From Candidatus Poribacteria bacterium (GTDB lineage Bacteria; Poribacteria; WGA-4E; GCA-2687025): a stretch of DNA of 33,557 nucleotides. Shown in pieces: positions 7,919 through 15,211 of this stretch (position 1 is its first letter; every line of letters begins with the position of its first letter). The position numbers and the translations under genes are program-made. The stretch covers positions 1 to 33,557 of the forward strand of contig JABGQA010000097.1 in the NCBI GenBank assembly GCA_018644665.1. Reading direction: 5' to 3'. Below the pieces are notes generated by a model. It saw only the letters and a program-made list of their open reading frames with translations, did no database searches and was not told the origin of the DNA.

Positions 7919-7994
7919 CGTGGTCGTTGGCTTTCCCGTGGCGCATCGCGGTCTAGGAGTGGGCGGGGCCCGGGGGCGTTGGTCACGCCCCGCC
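7919..7994 (+). repeat. Dispersed repeat R1, copy B
   Basis: Second copy of the element at 5366-5436, same orientation. It fills the space between two convergent genes and its last base is the first base of the acetyltransferase stop codon. Its hairpin is longer than in copy A (8 bp against 6 plus a wobble). Confidence 0.7.
7962..7994. terminator. Perfect 8-bp hairpin in R1 copy B, probable bidirectional terminator
   Basis: GGCGGGGC (7962-7969) pairs with GCCCCGCC (7987-7994) over a 17-base loop. It lies between the convergent GrpB-family gene (stop 7846) and the GNAT gene (stop 7996), where a bidirectional terminator is expected. No U-runs. Confidence 0.42.
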
Positions 7995-8803
7995 TAGTCG
8001 AGCGAATACGCCAGCATTGTGGCGATGACGCGGAAGCCAGCGCGCTCGTAGACGCGCGTTGATCCAGCGTCGCCGGCGCTCAGGCACACCGCCTCGAGGC
8101 CTGACTCGAAGGCGTACGCGGCCGCGGCGGCCGTCACCGCAGTGGCTATGCCGCGGCGCCGGTACGGCTCCAGCGTGGCCACGCCCCCGAGTTCCGACAG
8201 CCCGGCATGAGGCGGAGTGAGCGTCCCCGCTCCTACGGCCTGCGCGTCGAGCCGGGCGAGGAAGGCACAGCTCGTTTGCAGTGCTGTCCGCAAGTATGCC
8301 ATGTCGCCTTCGTTCGGCTCCGACGTCTCCGGCCCTCCGAACCCCTGACGTTGCGTGCAGACGAGTTCGCGAAGCGTTTCCTCTGTCGCGTGAGCGTCGA
8401 CGCGCTCGATCGTCAGTCCCGCGACTTCCGACGCCGCAACAAGCGTGCCCGGGACGCACACCATCGACGGCCCTCGGTACTCCTCGCGGTAGCCGTTGGC
8501 GGCCAGCGTCTGCGTTAGGGCGGGGGCGTACTCCTCGACGAACTCGAACCTTGGCAGGCGCGACCGCGCCTCGAACTCCCTGCGCAACGCGGGGAGAGAC
8601 GCCTCCAGACTCGCGCCCCAATCCGCGTCCGGGATGGCGTAGTTCAGGTAGCGCATGTCATCGGTGGCGTGGAAGAACATCGTCAAGCCGGGCGCGTGCA
8701 CGGTCTCATACTGTGCGCCAGCGGAGTGACGGAGATATGCTTGCAGCCGCGATATGTCCACGTGTTCCTCATCTGGGAGTGGGCCGTCGGCTATGTGCGT
8801 CAC
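7994..8803 (-). CDS. GNAT family N-acetyltransferase
   Basis: 269 residues if started at GTG 8803. A second GTG at 8761 has a better GAGGA sequence before it and would give 255 residues; no ATG is suitable. The C-terminal GNAT domain is clear: GGVATLEPYRRRGIATAVTAA has the R-x-x-G-x-A acetyl-CoA pyrophosphate loop, followed by the helix and the final GSTRVYERAGFRVIAT strand. The N-terminal half (MFFHATDDMRYLNYAIPD) resembles the first half of two-domain GNATs. The substrate cannot be inferred. It is divergent from the phosphotransferase at 8870, with only 66 bases between, so they may share regulation. Confidence 0.85.
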   Translation of the reverse strand: MTHIADGPLPDEEHVDISRLQAYLRHSAGAQYETVHAPGLTMFFHATDDMRYLNYAIPDADWGASLEASLPALRREFEARSRLPRFEFVEEYAPALTQTLAANGYREEYRGPSMVCVPGTLVAASEVAGLTIERVDAHATEETLRELVCTQRQGFGGPETSEPNEGDMAYLRTALQTSCAFLARLDAQAVGAGTLTPPHAGLSELGGVATLEPYRRRGIATAVTAAAAAYAFESGLEAVCLSAGDAGSTRVYERAGFRVIATMLAYSLD

Positions 8804-8869
8804 GACGCGCCAATAGTACGCGTGCGCGGATGCAGCGCCCCGGGCGGGCCAGAGCGCTGGAGGTCGACC

Positions 8870-9883
8870 GTGCCGTATTTCGAGAGGTTTGACGACGGAA
8901 CCCGTGAACGCATGGCTCCCGAACTGATGGCGGCGGCGTGCGACGCGTTCGGCCTCCAGATGGTCGACGCCGCATTCGTGGGGCACTCGGAGAACGTCGT
9001 CTATCGCGTAACCGCCCGACAGGCAGGGGTGGACCACGAGTACGCGCTCCGAATCAGCAATCCCACACGCTGTACCACGCCACAGATCGAGGCGGAATGC
9101 CGCTGGATCGCGGCGATCACCCGCGAGACGTCAGTGGTGTCGCCGGAGCCCCTCCTTACACCGGACGGCAGGCATCTTGTCGAGGTCGCCCTGCCGGGAC
9201 TACCTGCGCCGCGGCGGTGCGCGCTGTTCCCCTGGCTACGGGGCGAGCTGATCGATGCGCCGCGGCCGGAGCATCTGCACGCTCTCGGCGTGGTCACCGC
9301 GGCTCTGCACAACCACGCAGACACCTACGGCCGCGACGAGCAGATCGACCGGCCGACGGCGGACTGGGAGGCGTTGCTCGCGCCGTTCGCCCGTGGGGAG
9401 TTCGTGGCGGCGTGGGAGAGCTACACGGAGCCCGTCGTGACGGACGCGGAACGGCTGGTCTACGCAGAGGCGGCGGCGCGGCTCGAGGAGAACATCCGCG
9501 GCATCCCCACAGACAGAGACTACGGCCTGATCCACGCGGACCTGCACCTTGGGAACGTCCTCTATCACGACGGGGAGCCGCGGCCGATCGACTTCGACGA
9601 TTGCCACTTCGCGCCGTACATGACCGATGTCGCGACGACGCTGTGGCAGCTCCACGGGGACAACCAGGTCGCGCTGCGCGCCGCCTACATGGAGGGCTAC
9701 GAGACGACGCGACCTGCGCCGGATGATTGGGAGAGGCAGGTCGCGGCCTTCATGGCGGCTCGCTACTTCTCGATGATGGACTGGATGCTCGGGTGGCGCC
9801 GCGAGGATCATATGGGCTCCGCGTCGCAGGCGATGTCCGATTCCGCTCGGAAGCTACGCGCCTACCTCGACTCGCCTGACTGA
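8870..9883 (+). CDS. APH-type phosphotransferase (kinase fold), copy 1
   Basis: 337 residues from GTG 8870, chosen because GGAGG lies 6 bases upstream and the N-terminus then aligns with the neighbour that begins MPRFEAFDD. The aminoglycoside-phosphotransferase/choline-kinase fold is shown by HADLHLGNVLYHDG, with catalytic Asp224 in the H-x-D-x-x-x-x-N loop starting at His222, and IDFDDC with metal-binding Asp241. An N-terminal VGHSENVVYRV glycine-poor loop and the ALRIS strand that carries ATP contacts are also present. This family includes homoserine kinase II, SrkA, choline kinases and antibiotic kinases; the native substrate is unknown. It is a tandem paralogue of 9975-10991. Confidence 0.88.
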   Translation: MPYFERFDDGTRERMAPELMAAACDAFGLQMVDAAFVGHSENVVYRVTARQAGVDHEYALRISNPTRCTTPQIEAECRWIAAITRETSVVSPEPLLTPDGRHLVEVALPGLPAPRRCALFPWLRGELIDAPRPEHLHALGVVTAALHNHADTYGRDEQIDRPTADWEALLAPFARGEFVAAWESYTEPVVTDAERLVYAEAAARLEENIRGIPTDRDYGLIHADLHLGNVLYHDGEPRPIDFDDCHFAPYMTDVATTLWQLHGDNQVALRAAYMEGYETTRPAPDDWERQVAAFMAARYFSMMDWMLGWRREDHMGSASQAMSDSARKLRAYLDSPD

Positions 9884-9903
9884 CCCGTCCCAAGACCGAT
9901 GTC

Positions 9904-9937
9904 CGTCACAGCCGGCTCCGTAGAACCGGGCGTGACG
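9904..9937 (+). terminator. Weak stem-loop between the phosphotransferase genes
   Basis: CGTCAC (9904-9909) pairs with GTGACG (9932-9937), with an inner CCGG/CCGG pair (9912-9915 and 9926-9929). It starts 20 bases after the stop codon. No U-run; low confidence. Confidence 0.25.
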
Positions 9938-9974
9938 TGACGACACGTCGAACATAGCGACGGGGTCACCGACC

Positions 9975-10991
9975 ATGCCGCGCTTCGAGGCGTTCGACGA
10001 CGCAACTACTGAGCGCATGGAACGGGAACTGATCGCGGCGGCGTGCGGTGCGTACGGCGTCGAGGCGATCGCCGCCGAACTCGTGGGGCACTCGGTGAAC
10101 GTCGTCTATCGCGTGACTGCCGAACGGGACGGGCACCGTCGCGACTATGCGCTTAGAATCAGCGACCCCGCGCGTTATTCGACACAGCAAATCGAAGCGG
10201 AGTGCCGTTGGATCTCGGCGGTCAACCGCGAGACATCCGTGGTCTCGCCGGAGCCCCTCCTCGCGGCAGACGGCCGGCACGTGGTCGAGATCGCACCGCC
10301 CGGTGTGCCGATCCCACGCCGGTGTGCGCTGTTTGCTTGGCTCCACGGCGAGCAAATCGACGCGCCGCGGCCGGAACACATGCGGCGGCTGGGCGCAATG
10401 ACCGCGGAGCTCCACAACCACGCGGACACGTACGCGCCCGCCGAGGGGATCGACAGGGCGCACACCAACTGGGAGGGCATGCTGGCGCGATTCGTCCGGG
10501 GAGACGTCTCCGCGGCCTGGGAAGGCTACGTGGGGACGGTGGCGACGGAGGACCAATTGCGTGTGTTCATGGGGGCCGCGGCCAGGCTCACGGCCGCCAT
10601 CCGCGAGATCCCAATCGATCGCGACTACGGTCTGATCCACGCTGACCTGCATCAGTGGAACGTGCTGTACCACGACGGCGAGCCGCGCCCGATCGACTTC
10701 GACGACTGCCTGCTCTCGCCGTACATGACCGATGTCGCCACGACACTGTGGTACTTGCAGGACGACGAGCAGTTTCCTGCCCTGCGCGAGGCGTGTATCG
10801 CTGGCTACGAAACGCGGCGCGACCTGCCAGTCGACTGGCAGAACCAGCTTGCCGTCTTCCTAGCGGCGCGGTACTTCGCGATGCTGGATTGGGCGCTCAG
10901 CTGGCCCCGCGAAGATCACATGTGGTCGGGATTGCAGGCCGTTTCGCGCTATGCCGAGCGCCTTCACGCCTATCTCGAATCGGCCGACTGA
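9975..10991 (+). CDS. APH-type phosphotransferase (kinase fold), copy 2
   Basis: 338 residues from ATG 9975. It aligns end to end with the preceding gene, with the same spacing of motifs: His222 of HADLHQWNVLYHDG, Asp224 catalytic, Asp241 in IDFDDC. The two share long identical blocks such as RETSVVSPEPLL, APRPEH, LHNHADTY and PYMTDVATTLW. Copy 2 has Gln-Trp where copy 1 has Leu-Gly inside the catalytic loop, next to the conserved Asn, so substrate or kinetics may differ. The ribosome binding site is poor (a GGGG run about 9 bases upstream). Its 3' end overlaps the convergent methyltransferase gene by 22 bases. Function is as uncertain as for copy 1. Confidence 0.88.
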   Translation: MPRFEAFDDATTERMERELIAAACGAYGVEAIAAELVGHSVNVVYRVTAERDGHRRDYALRISDPARYSTQQIEAECRWISAVNRETSVVSPEPLLAADGRHVVEIAPPGVPIPRRCALFAWLHGEQIDAPRPEHMRRLGAMTAELHNHADTYAPAEGIDRAHTNWEGMLARFVRGDVSAAWEGYVGTVATEDQLRVFMGAAARLTAAIREIPIDRDYGLIHADLHQWNVLYHDGEPRPIDFDDCLLSPYMTDVATTLWYLQDDEQFPALREACIAGYETRRDLPVDWQNQLAVFLAARYFAMLDWALSWPREDHMWSGLQAVSRYAERLHAYLESAD

Positions 10992-11743
10992 GCGGCATGC
11001 CGGACGGTTGCAGCCTTACGGCCCCAGATGAGCACGTAGCGTGACACGCCCCGGATCGGGCCAAGCGTGAGGTCCGCCGCCATACGGTCGACGCCCTCCC
11101 GCCAGGCCGCCTCCGATATCAGATGCAGACACGAGAACGCCTTCGCGCGGTAAGGCCCGGGATCGGTGACTTCGTACGCCAGTTCCACGGTCTCGAGCGC
11201 TATGTCCGCGAACCCGGCGGCGGCCATCTCCTCCTGCAGCCGGGACACCAGCGGATAGCGCCGCAGGTCCGCCTCGACGGTGCCCGGGAAGTACGTGGCG
11301 AGCGGCTCACGCGTGCGGATGATCTCGTCCGAATCCGTGACCGTGCACGCGCGCGAGCCGGGCCCGAGAAGCGGAAGTAACTCCCGGTAGTAGCTACCGG
11401 TGTCCGGGACGTGGTGGATCACGTCCACGGAGAAGGCGAGATCGAAGCTGCATCGACGGAACGGCAGGCCTCCGGCGGAGCCCTGGCAGAGCCGGACCTC
11501 GGCCGCGTGGGCGGCTGCTTGGGTGAGCATCCCTATGGATGGGTCCATGCCCACAACGCGTGAGCCGGTCATCGCGGCCGTGGCGCGGGCGTAGTTGGCC
11601 GTCCCACAGCCGATGTCCAGCACTCGCGACGTGGCGCCTACCGACGCGCCGTCGATCAGTGCGCGGAGCACGCGGGGGTTGGCGCCACGATGGCGCGCGT
11701 ACGCCTCGTCGAGGGCGTCGTAATCGATGGGATGTCCGCTCAC
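10970..11743 (-). CDS. Class I SAM-dependent methyltransferase
   Basis: 257 residues from GTG 11743, which has GAGGGG about 6 bases upstream; the open frame extends 48 codons further but without coding character. Motif I is VLDIGCGTANYA (41-52), the acidic end of strand beta-2 is VVGMDPS (63-69), and the motif around SFDLAFSVDVIHHVPD matches UbiE/type-11 methyltransferases. The protein begins DYDALDEAYARHRGANPRVLRALI, a common N-terminal cap of this group. The substrate is unknown. The stop lies inside the end of the phosphotransferase gene on the other strand. Confidence 0.88.
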   Translation of the reverse strand: MSGHPIDYDALDEAYARHRGANPRVLRALIDGASVGATSRVLDIGCGTANYARATAAMTGSRVVGMDPSIGMLTQAAAHAAEVRLCQGSAGGLPFRRCSFDLAFSVDVIHHVPDTGSYYRELLPLLGPGSRACTVTDSDEIIRTREPLATYFPGTVEADLRRYPLVSRLQEEMAAAGFADIALETVELAYEVTDPGPYRAKAFSCLHLISEAAWREGVDRMAADLTLGPIRGVSRYVLIWGRKAATVRHAAQSADSR

Positions 11744-11889
11744 CGTGTGCCCCTCGGTGGTGTCCGGCCACGCCGCGACGTCCACATATGGACGGCAAGT
11801 CTTGCGCGTGGCCCATCGCCACTGCAACATGTTGGCGTTGGCGGCAATGTCAGCGCCGACGCTACAAAGCCATAGGGAGGTACCCATCC

Positions 11890-12597
11890 ATGCTCACCCG
11901 CGCACAACTGTCTGGAAAGATAGCCGCGCTCGCGCTCTGCGCGTTCGTCGTGCTTGCCGCTGGCGATGCCTATGCAGTCGCCAACTTCAGAGTGTCCCAA
12001 TACGACGGCGGCCATCAGATCTGGTTCGAGGCGGAAGACTTCGACGAGCGCGACGCGAATGAAGTGTACAAACGCGGCGACGCCGAGGGCGTGCTCGACC
12101 CCGAGGACGGCGCGTTTGGCGACATCATCACGAACTCGGGCGGCGATGGCTGGCTGCTCTACAACTTCGACATCAGTAAGGCAGGCGGGAGCGCCGGGGA
12201 GTGGCGGTTCATCGGTCGCATCATCAACCCGAGCAACGCGTCTGACTGGCTCTGGGTGCTCGGCGACGACGGCGACGAAGTCCCGGAAGTGAAGCCCGCG
12301 TTCGTCCGCCCCGACCACATCATCTTCGAGAACGACAGCCCGGTGTGGACGTGGCGAACCGACGGCGACTTCGGCGGGGACGGTGGCACCGTGAACGAGC
12401 TGCAAAAGGGCGAGAACACCATGATGATATGGACCCGCGGCAGCAATCTCACGGACCAATACGATGTGTTCCTGTGGGCCGATGACCTGCTGTTCGCGCC
12501 CACGGACGACGACTACATCAACGCGGAAGAGAAGAACGCGCTGGACGTCCAAGCGGAAGGGAAGCTCACGACGACGTGGGCGGACCTGAGGCGCTAA
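11890..12597 (+). CDS. Small exported beta-sandwich (CBM6-like) protein with C-terminal KLTTTWADLR tag
   Basis: 235 residues from ATG 11890, with GGGAGG 9 bases upstream and a clear signal peptide (KIAALALCAFVVLAAGDAYA). The mature part opens with IWFEAEDFDERD, the start typical of CBM6-like and other carbohydrate-binding beta-sandwiches. It continues with W-rich strands and acidic loops (GDDGDEVPEV, TDGDFGGDGGT) that could bind calcium. It has no catalytic motif. The last 12 residues, GKLTTTWADLRR, recur almost unchanged at the end of the unrelated exported protein at 15212-15922. It is divergent from the methyltransferase. Likely a secreted or surface carbohydrate-binding protein; ligand unknown. 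Confidence 0.78.
   Translation: MLTRAQLSGKIAALALCAFVVLAAGDAYAVANFRVSQYDGGHQIWFEAEDFDERDANEVYKRGDAEGVLDPEDGAFGDIITNSGGDGWLLYNFDISKAGGSAGEWRFIGRIINPSNASDWLWVLGDDGDEVPEVKPAFVRPDHIIFENDSPVWTWRTDGDFGGDGGTVNELQKGENTMMIWTRGSNLTDQYDVFLWADDLLFAPTDDDYINAEEKNALDVQAEGKLTTTWADLRR
12559..12594 (+). other. C-terminal tag GKLTTTWADLR, copy 1
   Basis: Encodes the last 12 residues before TAA. Bases 12565-12588 are identical to 15869-15892 in another gene whose remaining sequence is unrelated. A sorting or anchoring role is inference. Confidence 0.6.
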
Positions 12598-12861
12598 GCC
12601 CGCCTCCACCTTCCCCGGAGAATCCGTTTTCCGCCTGCACAGTCGGCCAGGGCCGCGGACGGGAACTCGCGTCCGGCGCCGTGCGGGTGGCTGGCCCGGC
12701 CGTCGTCGAGCGCGCGACATGGGAATGCTAACGGGACCGTGAGGGCCGGGGCCAGCGCGCACGCCAGACGGGGACAGGCGCGATAGCTCGACTGACTCGG
12801 CCGGCCGCCGTGGCGGTCTCCATATTCGGCGAGCGCGGATCGCACCGGATCAGCCGCAACG
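12598..12861. other. Intergenic space between convergent genes
   Basis: 264 bases between two stop codons. It is GC-rich with several short inverted repeats; the clearest is CGGACG (12656-12661) with CGTCCG (12670-12675). No gene is seen. It probably contains the 3' ends of both transcripts. Confidence 0.5.
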
Positions 12862-14193
12862 CTACACCATGCCGTGCGCCAGCATCGCGTCGGCGACCTT
12901 GATGAACCCGGCGATGTTCGCGCCTTTCACGTAGTCGACGCCGTCGCCATCCTGGCCGTGCTCGACGCACTGGGCGTGTATGCTCGCCATGATCTCGCGC
13001 AACCGGCGGTCGACATCCTCGCGCGACCAAGTCAGGTGCATCGCGTTCTGCGTCATCTCCAAGCCGGACGTGGCGACGCCACCCGCATTCGCAGCCTTGC
13101 CAGGCCCGTAGAGAATGCCCGCCTTGCGGAACGCGTCCGCCGCCGGGTTTGTCGAGGGCATGTTCGCGCCCTCGCACACTGCCTGACAGCCGTTCTTCAG
13201 GAGGCGCCGAGCGTCGCGCTGCGTGAGTTCGTTCTGCGTCGCGCACGGGAACGCGATGTCGCACGGCACGGCCCACGGCTTACCGTCTGGATGGTGCTCG
13301 GCCGCGACCTCGTCCGCCAGGCCCGCGAGATCTCCTCGCCGGGACGCCTTGTAGTCCATGGCGTGGGCCAACTGCTCCTCCGTGAACCCGCCGGGCGAGT
13401 GGAGGAACCCGCCACGGTCCGAGAGGGTGACGACCTTGGCACCGGCCGCCGCGAGCTTGCACGCCGCGTACATCGCCACGTTGCCCGCGCCAGAGACGGC
13501 GCACCGCTTGCCCTCCAGCGACTCGCCGCGCGTGGAGAGCATCTCCTCGGCGAAGTAGACGCAGCCGTACCCTGTCGCCTCAATGCGCACCGGGCTACCG
13601 CCGAACGATAGGCCCTTGCCAGTGAGGATGCCCGCGAACTCGCCGCTCAGCCGCTTGTACTGGCCGAACAGGTAGCTGATCTCCCGCGCGCCGACGCCGA
13701 TGTCCCCGGCGGGGATGTCGACGTCCTTGCCGATGTACCGGGAAAGCTCGGTCATGAACGCCTGGCAGAAGTTCATCACCTCGACGTCCGTCTTGCCGCG
13801 CGGATTGAAGTCGGAGCCGCCCTTCGCTGACCCCATGGGGAGCGTGGTAAGGCTGTTCTTGAACGTCTGCTCGAAGCCGAGGAACTTCAGGATGCTCAGG
13901 CTCACCGTGCGGTCGAAGCGCAGCCCGCCCTTGTACGGACCGATGGCGTTATTGAACTGCACCCGGTATCCGCGGTTCACGCGGACGTTCCCATCCCGGT
14001 CGGCCCAGCAGACGCGGAAGATGATGATCCGGTCCGGTTCGGTCATCCGCTCGAGTATGCGCGCGCGCTCGTACTTCGGGTACTGGTTGGCATAAGGGAT
14101 CACGCTCGCCACGACCTCCCGCACGGCCTGGTGGAACTCCTCCTGCCCCGGGTTGCGACGCACTAGCCCGCCCATGAAGTCATCGAGGTTCAT
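12862..14193 (-). CDS. gdhA: Glutamate dehydrogenase, hexameric small-subunit type (probably NADP-specific)
   Basis: 443 residues, the normal length of bacterial GdhA. ATG 14193 is preceded by GGGAGGGA. It catalyses reversible reductive amination of 2-oxoglutarate with ammonia, a cytosolic entry point for nitrogen. Substrate-site motifs are in order: GPYKGGLRF (Lys88), PMGSAKGGSDFNP with catalytic Lys124, and PAGDIGVGAREI with Asp164. The dinucleotide fold follows as VSGAGNVAMYAA (233-244) and TLSDRGGFLHSPGGF; the SDRGG form after strand 2 fits NADP preference. The C-terminal GANMPS and AGGVATSGLEM blocks are present. It is monocistronic by appearance. Very secure. Confidence 0.97.
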   Translation of the reverse strand: MNLDDFMGGLVRRNPGQEEFHQAVREVVASVIPYANQYPKYERARILERMTEPDRIIIFRVCWADRDGNVRVNRGYRVQFNNAIGPYKGGLRFDRTVSLSILKFLGFEQTFKNSLTTLPMGSAKGGSDFNPRGKTDVEVMNFCQAFMTELSRYIGKDVDIPAGDIGVGAREISYLFGQYKRLSGEFAGILTGKGLSFGGSPVRIEATGYGCVYFAEEMLSTRGESLEGKRCAVSGAGNVAMYAACKLAAAGAKVVTLSDRGGFLHSPGGFTEEQLAHAMDYKASRRGDLAGLADEVAAEHHPDGKPWAVPCDIAFPCATQNELTQRDARRLLKNGCQAVCEGANMPSTNPAADAFRKAGILYGPGKAANAGGVATSGLEMTQNAMHLTWSREDVDRRLREIMASIHAQCVEHGQDGDGVDYVKGANIAGFIKVADAMLAHGMV

Positions 14194-14477
14194 CGTCGGT
14201 AGTCCCTCCCGGCTGCGCGGCCGACCGATGCGGCGGCCTCGTGTTCGGTTCCGGCGTGCGTGAGGAAGCGCTCGCCCGCCTCGCCGTTGGCCTCATCGTC
14301 GCACTGCTCTCGCGCGCCAAGACCGACGGCGTGTCGGGCTGGGTGTTTACGCGGCTTCCTCGGCGCGGCGGCGCGACCGGCGCACAGTGACGCCGCTGTC
14401 GGCAGCATGCGCCCCTAGCGCATGAGTCGTGAGGACTGCTCCCACTCGGCGTCTCCTTCGACCATCGTGGGGGCCTG

Positions 14478-14814
14478 TCATTGTACATTGGCCCGTTGGA
14501 CGATTGGGAGCGTGTGGAGAGTGAGCGCGGGCGTCGCTCGGAGGGTGGCGCGTGGTCCCAACGCTGCCGGGTTCTGCGCACGTCCTCTCTCGGCGCGCGT
14601 GTCCTGGAGATCGCCCGTGGCATCGGCTGACAGCCCGACAGCGTGCGGAGAACCATGCGTCGGCTCAACGCCGGTGGCCTGGTCCCGCCATCGCGAGAGC
14701 AGATCCGCGCCGATTCCGGGTTCGCGAAAGAGCTGCGCCTGCGTCTTCTGACTTCGCAGCAGTTCCGCCCGACTCGGCCTTGAACCGCAGGCTGAAGGAT
14801 CGTCGTTTCCCCAC
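14478..14814 (-). pseudogene. Frameshifted IS3-family transposase orfA relic
   Basis: From GTG 14814, with AGGAGG 8 bases upstream, the minus strand reads VGKRRSFSLRFKAE, the standard opening of IS3-type OrfA (helix-turn-helix, K-R-R-x-F-S-x-x-F-K). The homology then continues in another phase as LFREPGIGADLLSRWRDQ, matching the second half of the helix-turn-helix and the L-L-x-R-W motif, and stops at 14478-14480. The two halves need one frameshift to join; the total of about 112 codons is a normal OrfA length. No DDE orfB is found downstream. Inactive. Confidence 0.55.
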
Positions 14815-15095
14815 TTCCGCTACCTCCTTCGCTGGGAACATGGCACCCGGACGTGCTGTTCGCGCCCGTGCCCAGTCCTTGGGATCCAGTACAATCCGTT
14901 TCTTCTCCCTACTTGCGCGCCCGCGCATATCGGTTCTCTGTCTTCGCGATGAGTTCCCGCCGCGGAGCGATCGTAACCACCAGTCCTCTCCGCCTCCTTT
15001 CGGTGGCGGCTAACCGAGGGTCCCGGTCGAGTGCACGTTGATTCTGAGACGCCGGGTCCGTTTCGACGGCGTCTTAGATGAGGTAAGTCGCACTA

Positions 15096-15124
15096 TTGAC
15101 AGCCGTTTCCCACCCCTGTACAGT
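15096..15124 (+). promoter_or_regulatory. Sigma70-like promoter for the exported protein at 15212
   Basis: TTGACA (15096-15101), a perfect -35 box, is followed after 17 bases by TACAGT (15119-15124). The predicted start near 15131 leaves a leader of about 80 bases. This is the best promoter match in the window. Confidence 0.6.
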
Positions 15125-15211
15125 CCCGGCCGAGGTTAGCGTGGTTCGGGGCCGGCGTCGGCAGGAAATTGCCTCGGCGCCATCGCCCATACGAGAGGTT
15201 GGGGGGTTCAC

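Larger units (their letters stand above)
14194..15211. other. Long intergenic region with an IS relic, a stem-loop and a promoter
   Basis: About 1 kb with no intact gene. Bases 14194-14477 show nothing recognisable. 14478-14814 hold a decayed IS3-type orfA. 15047-15074 form a stem-loop: AGACGCCG pairs perfectly with CGGCGTCT across 12 bases. A sigma70-like promoter follows at 15096-15124. The region looks like an old insertion site. Confidence 0.6.

Noticed and set aside
5366..7994. R1 repeats as integron attC sites
   Set aside because: The short-cassette layout suggested it, but the copies lack the RYYYAAC and GTRRRY core pair in the right places, and no integrase is seen. Kept only as dispersed repeats.
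14815..15046. Search for an IS3 orfB or inverted terminal repeats around the orfA relic
   Set aside because: No DDE-type sequence and no convincing pair of terminal inverted repeats; the stem-loop at 15047-15074 stands alone.
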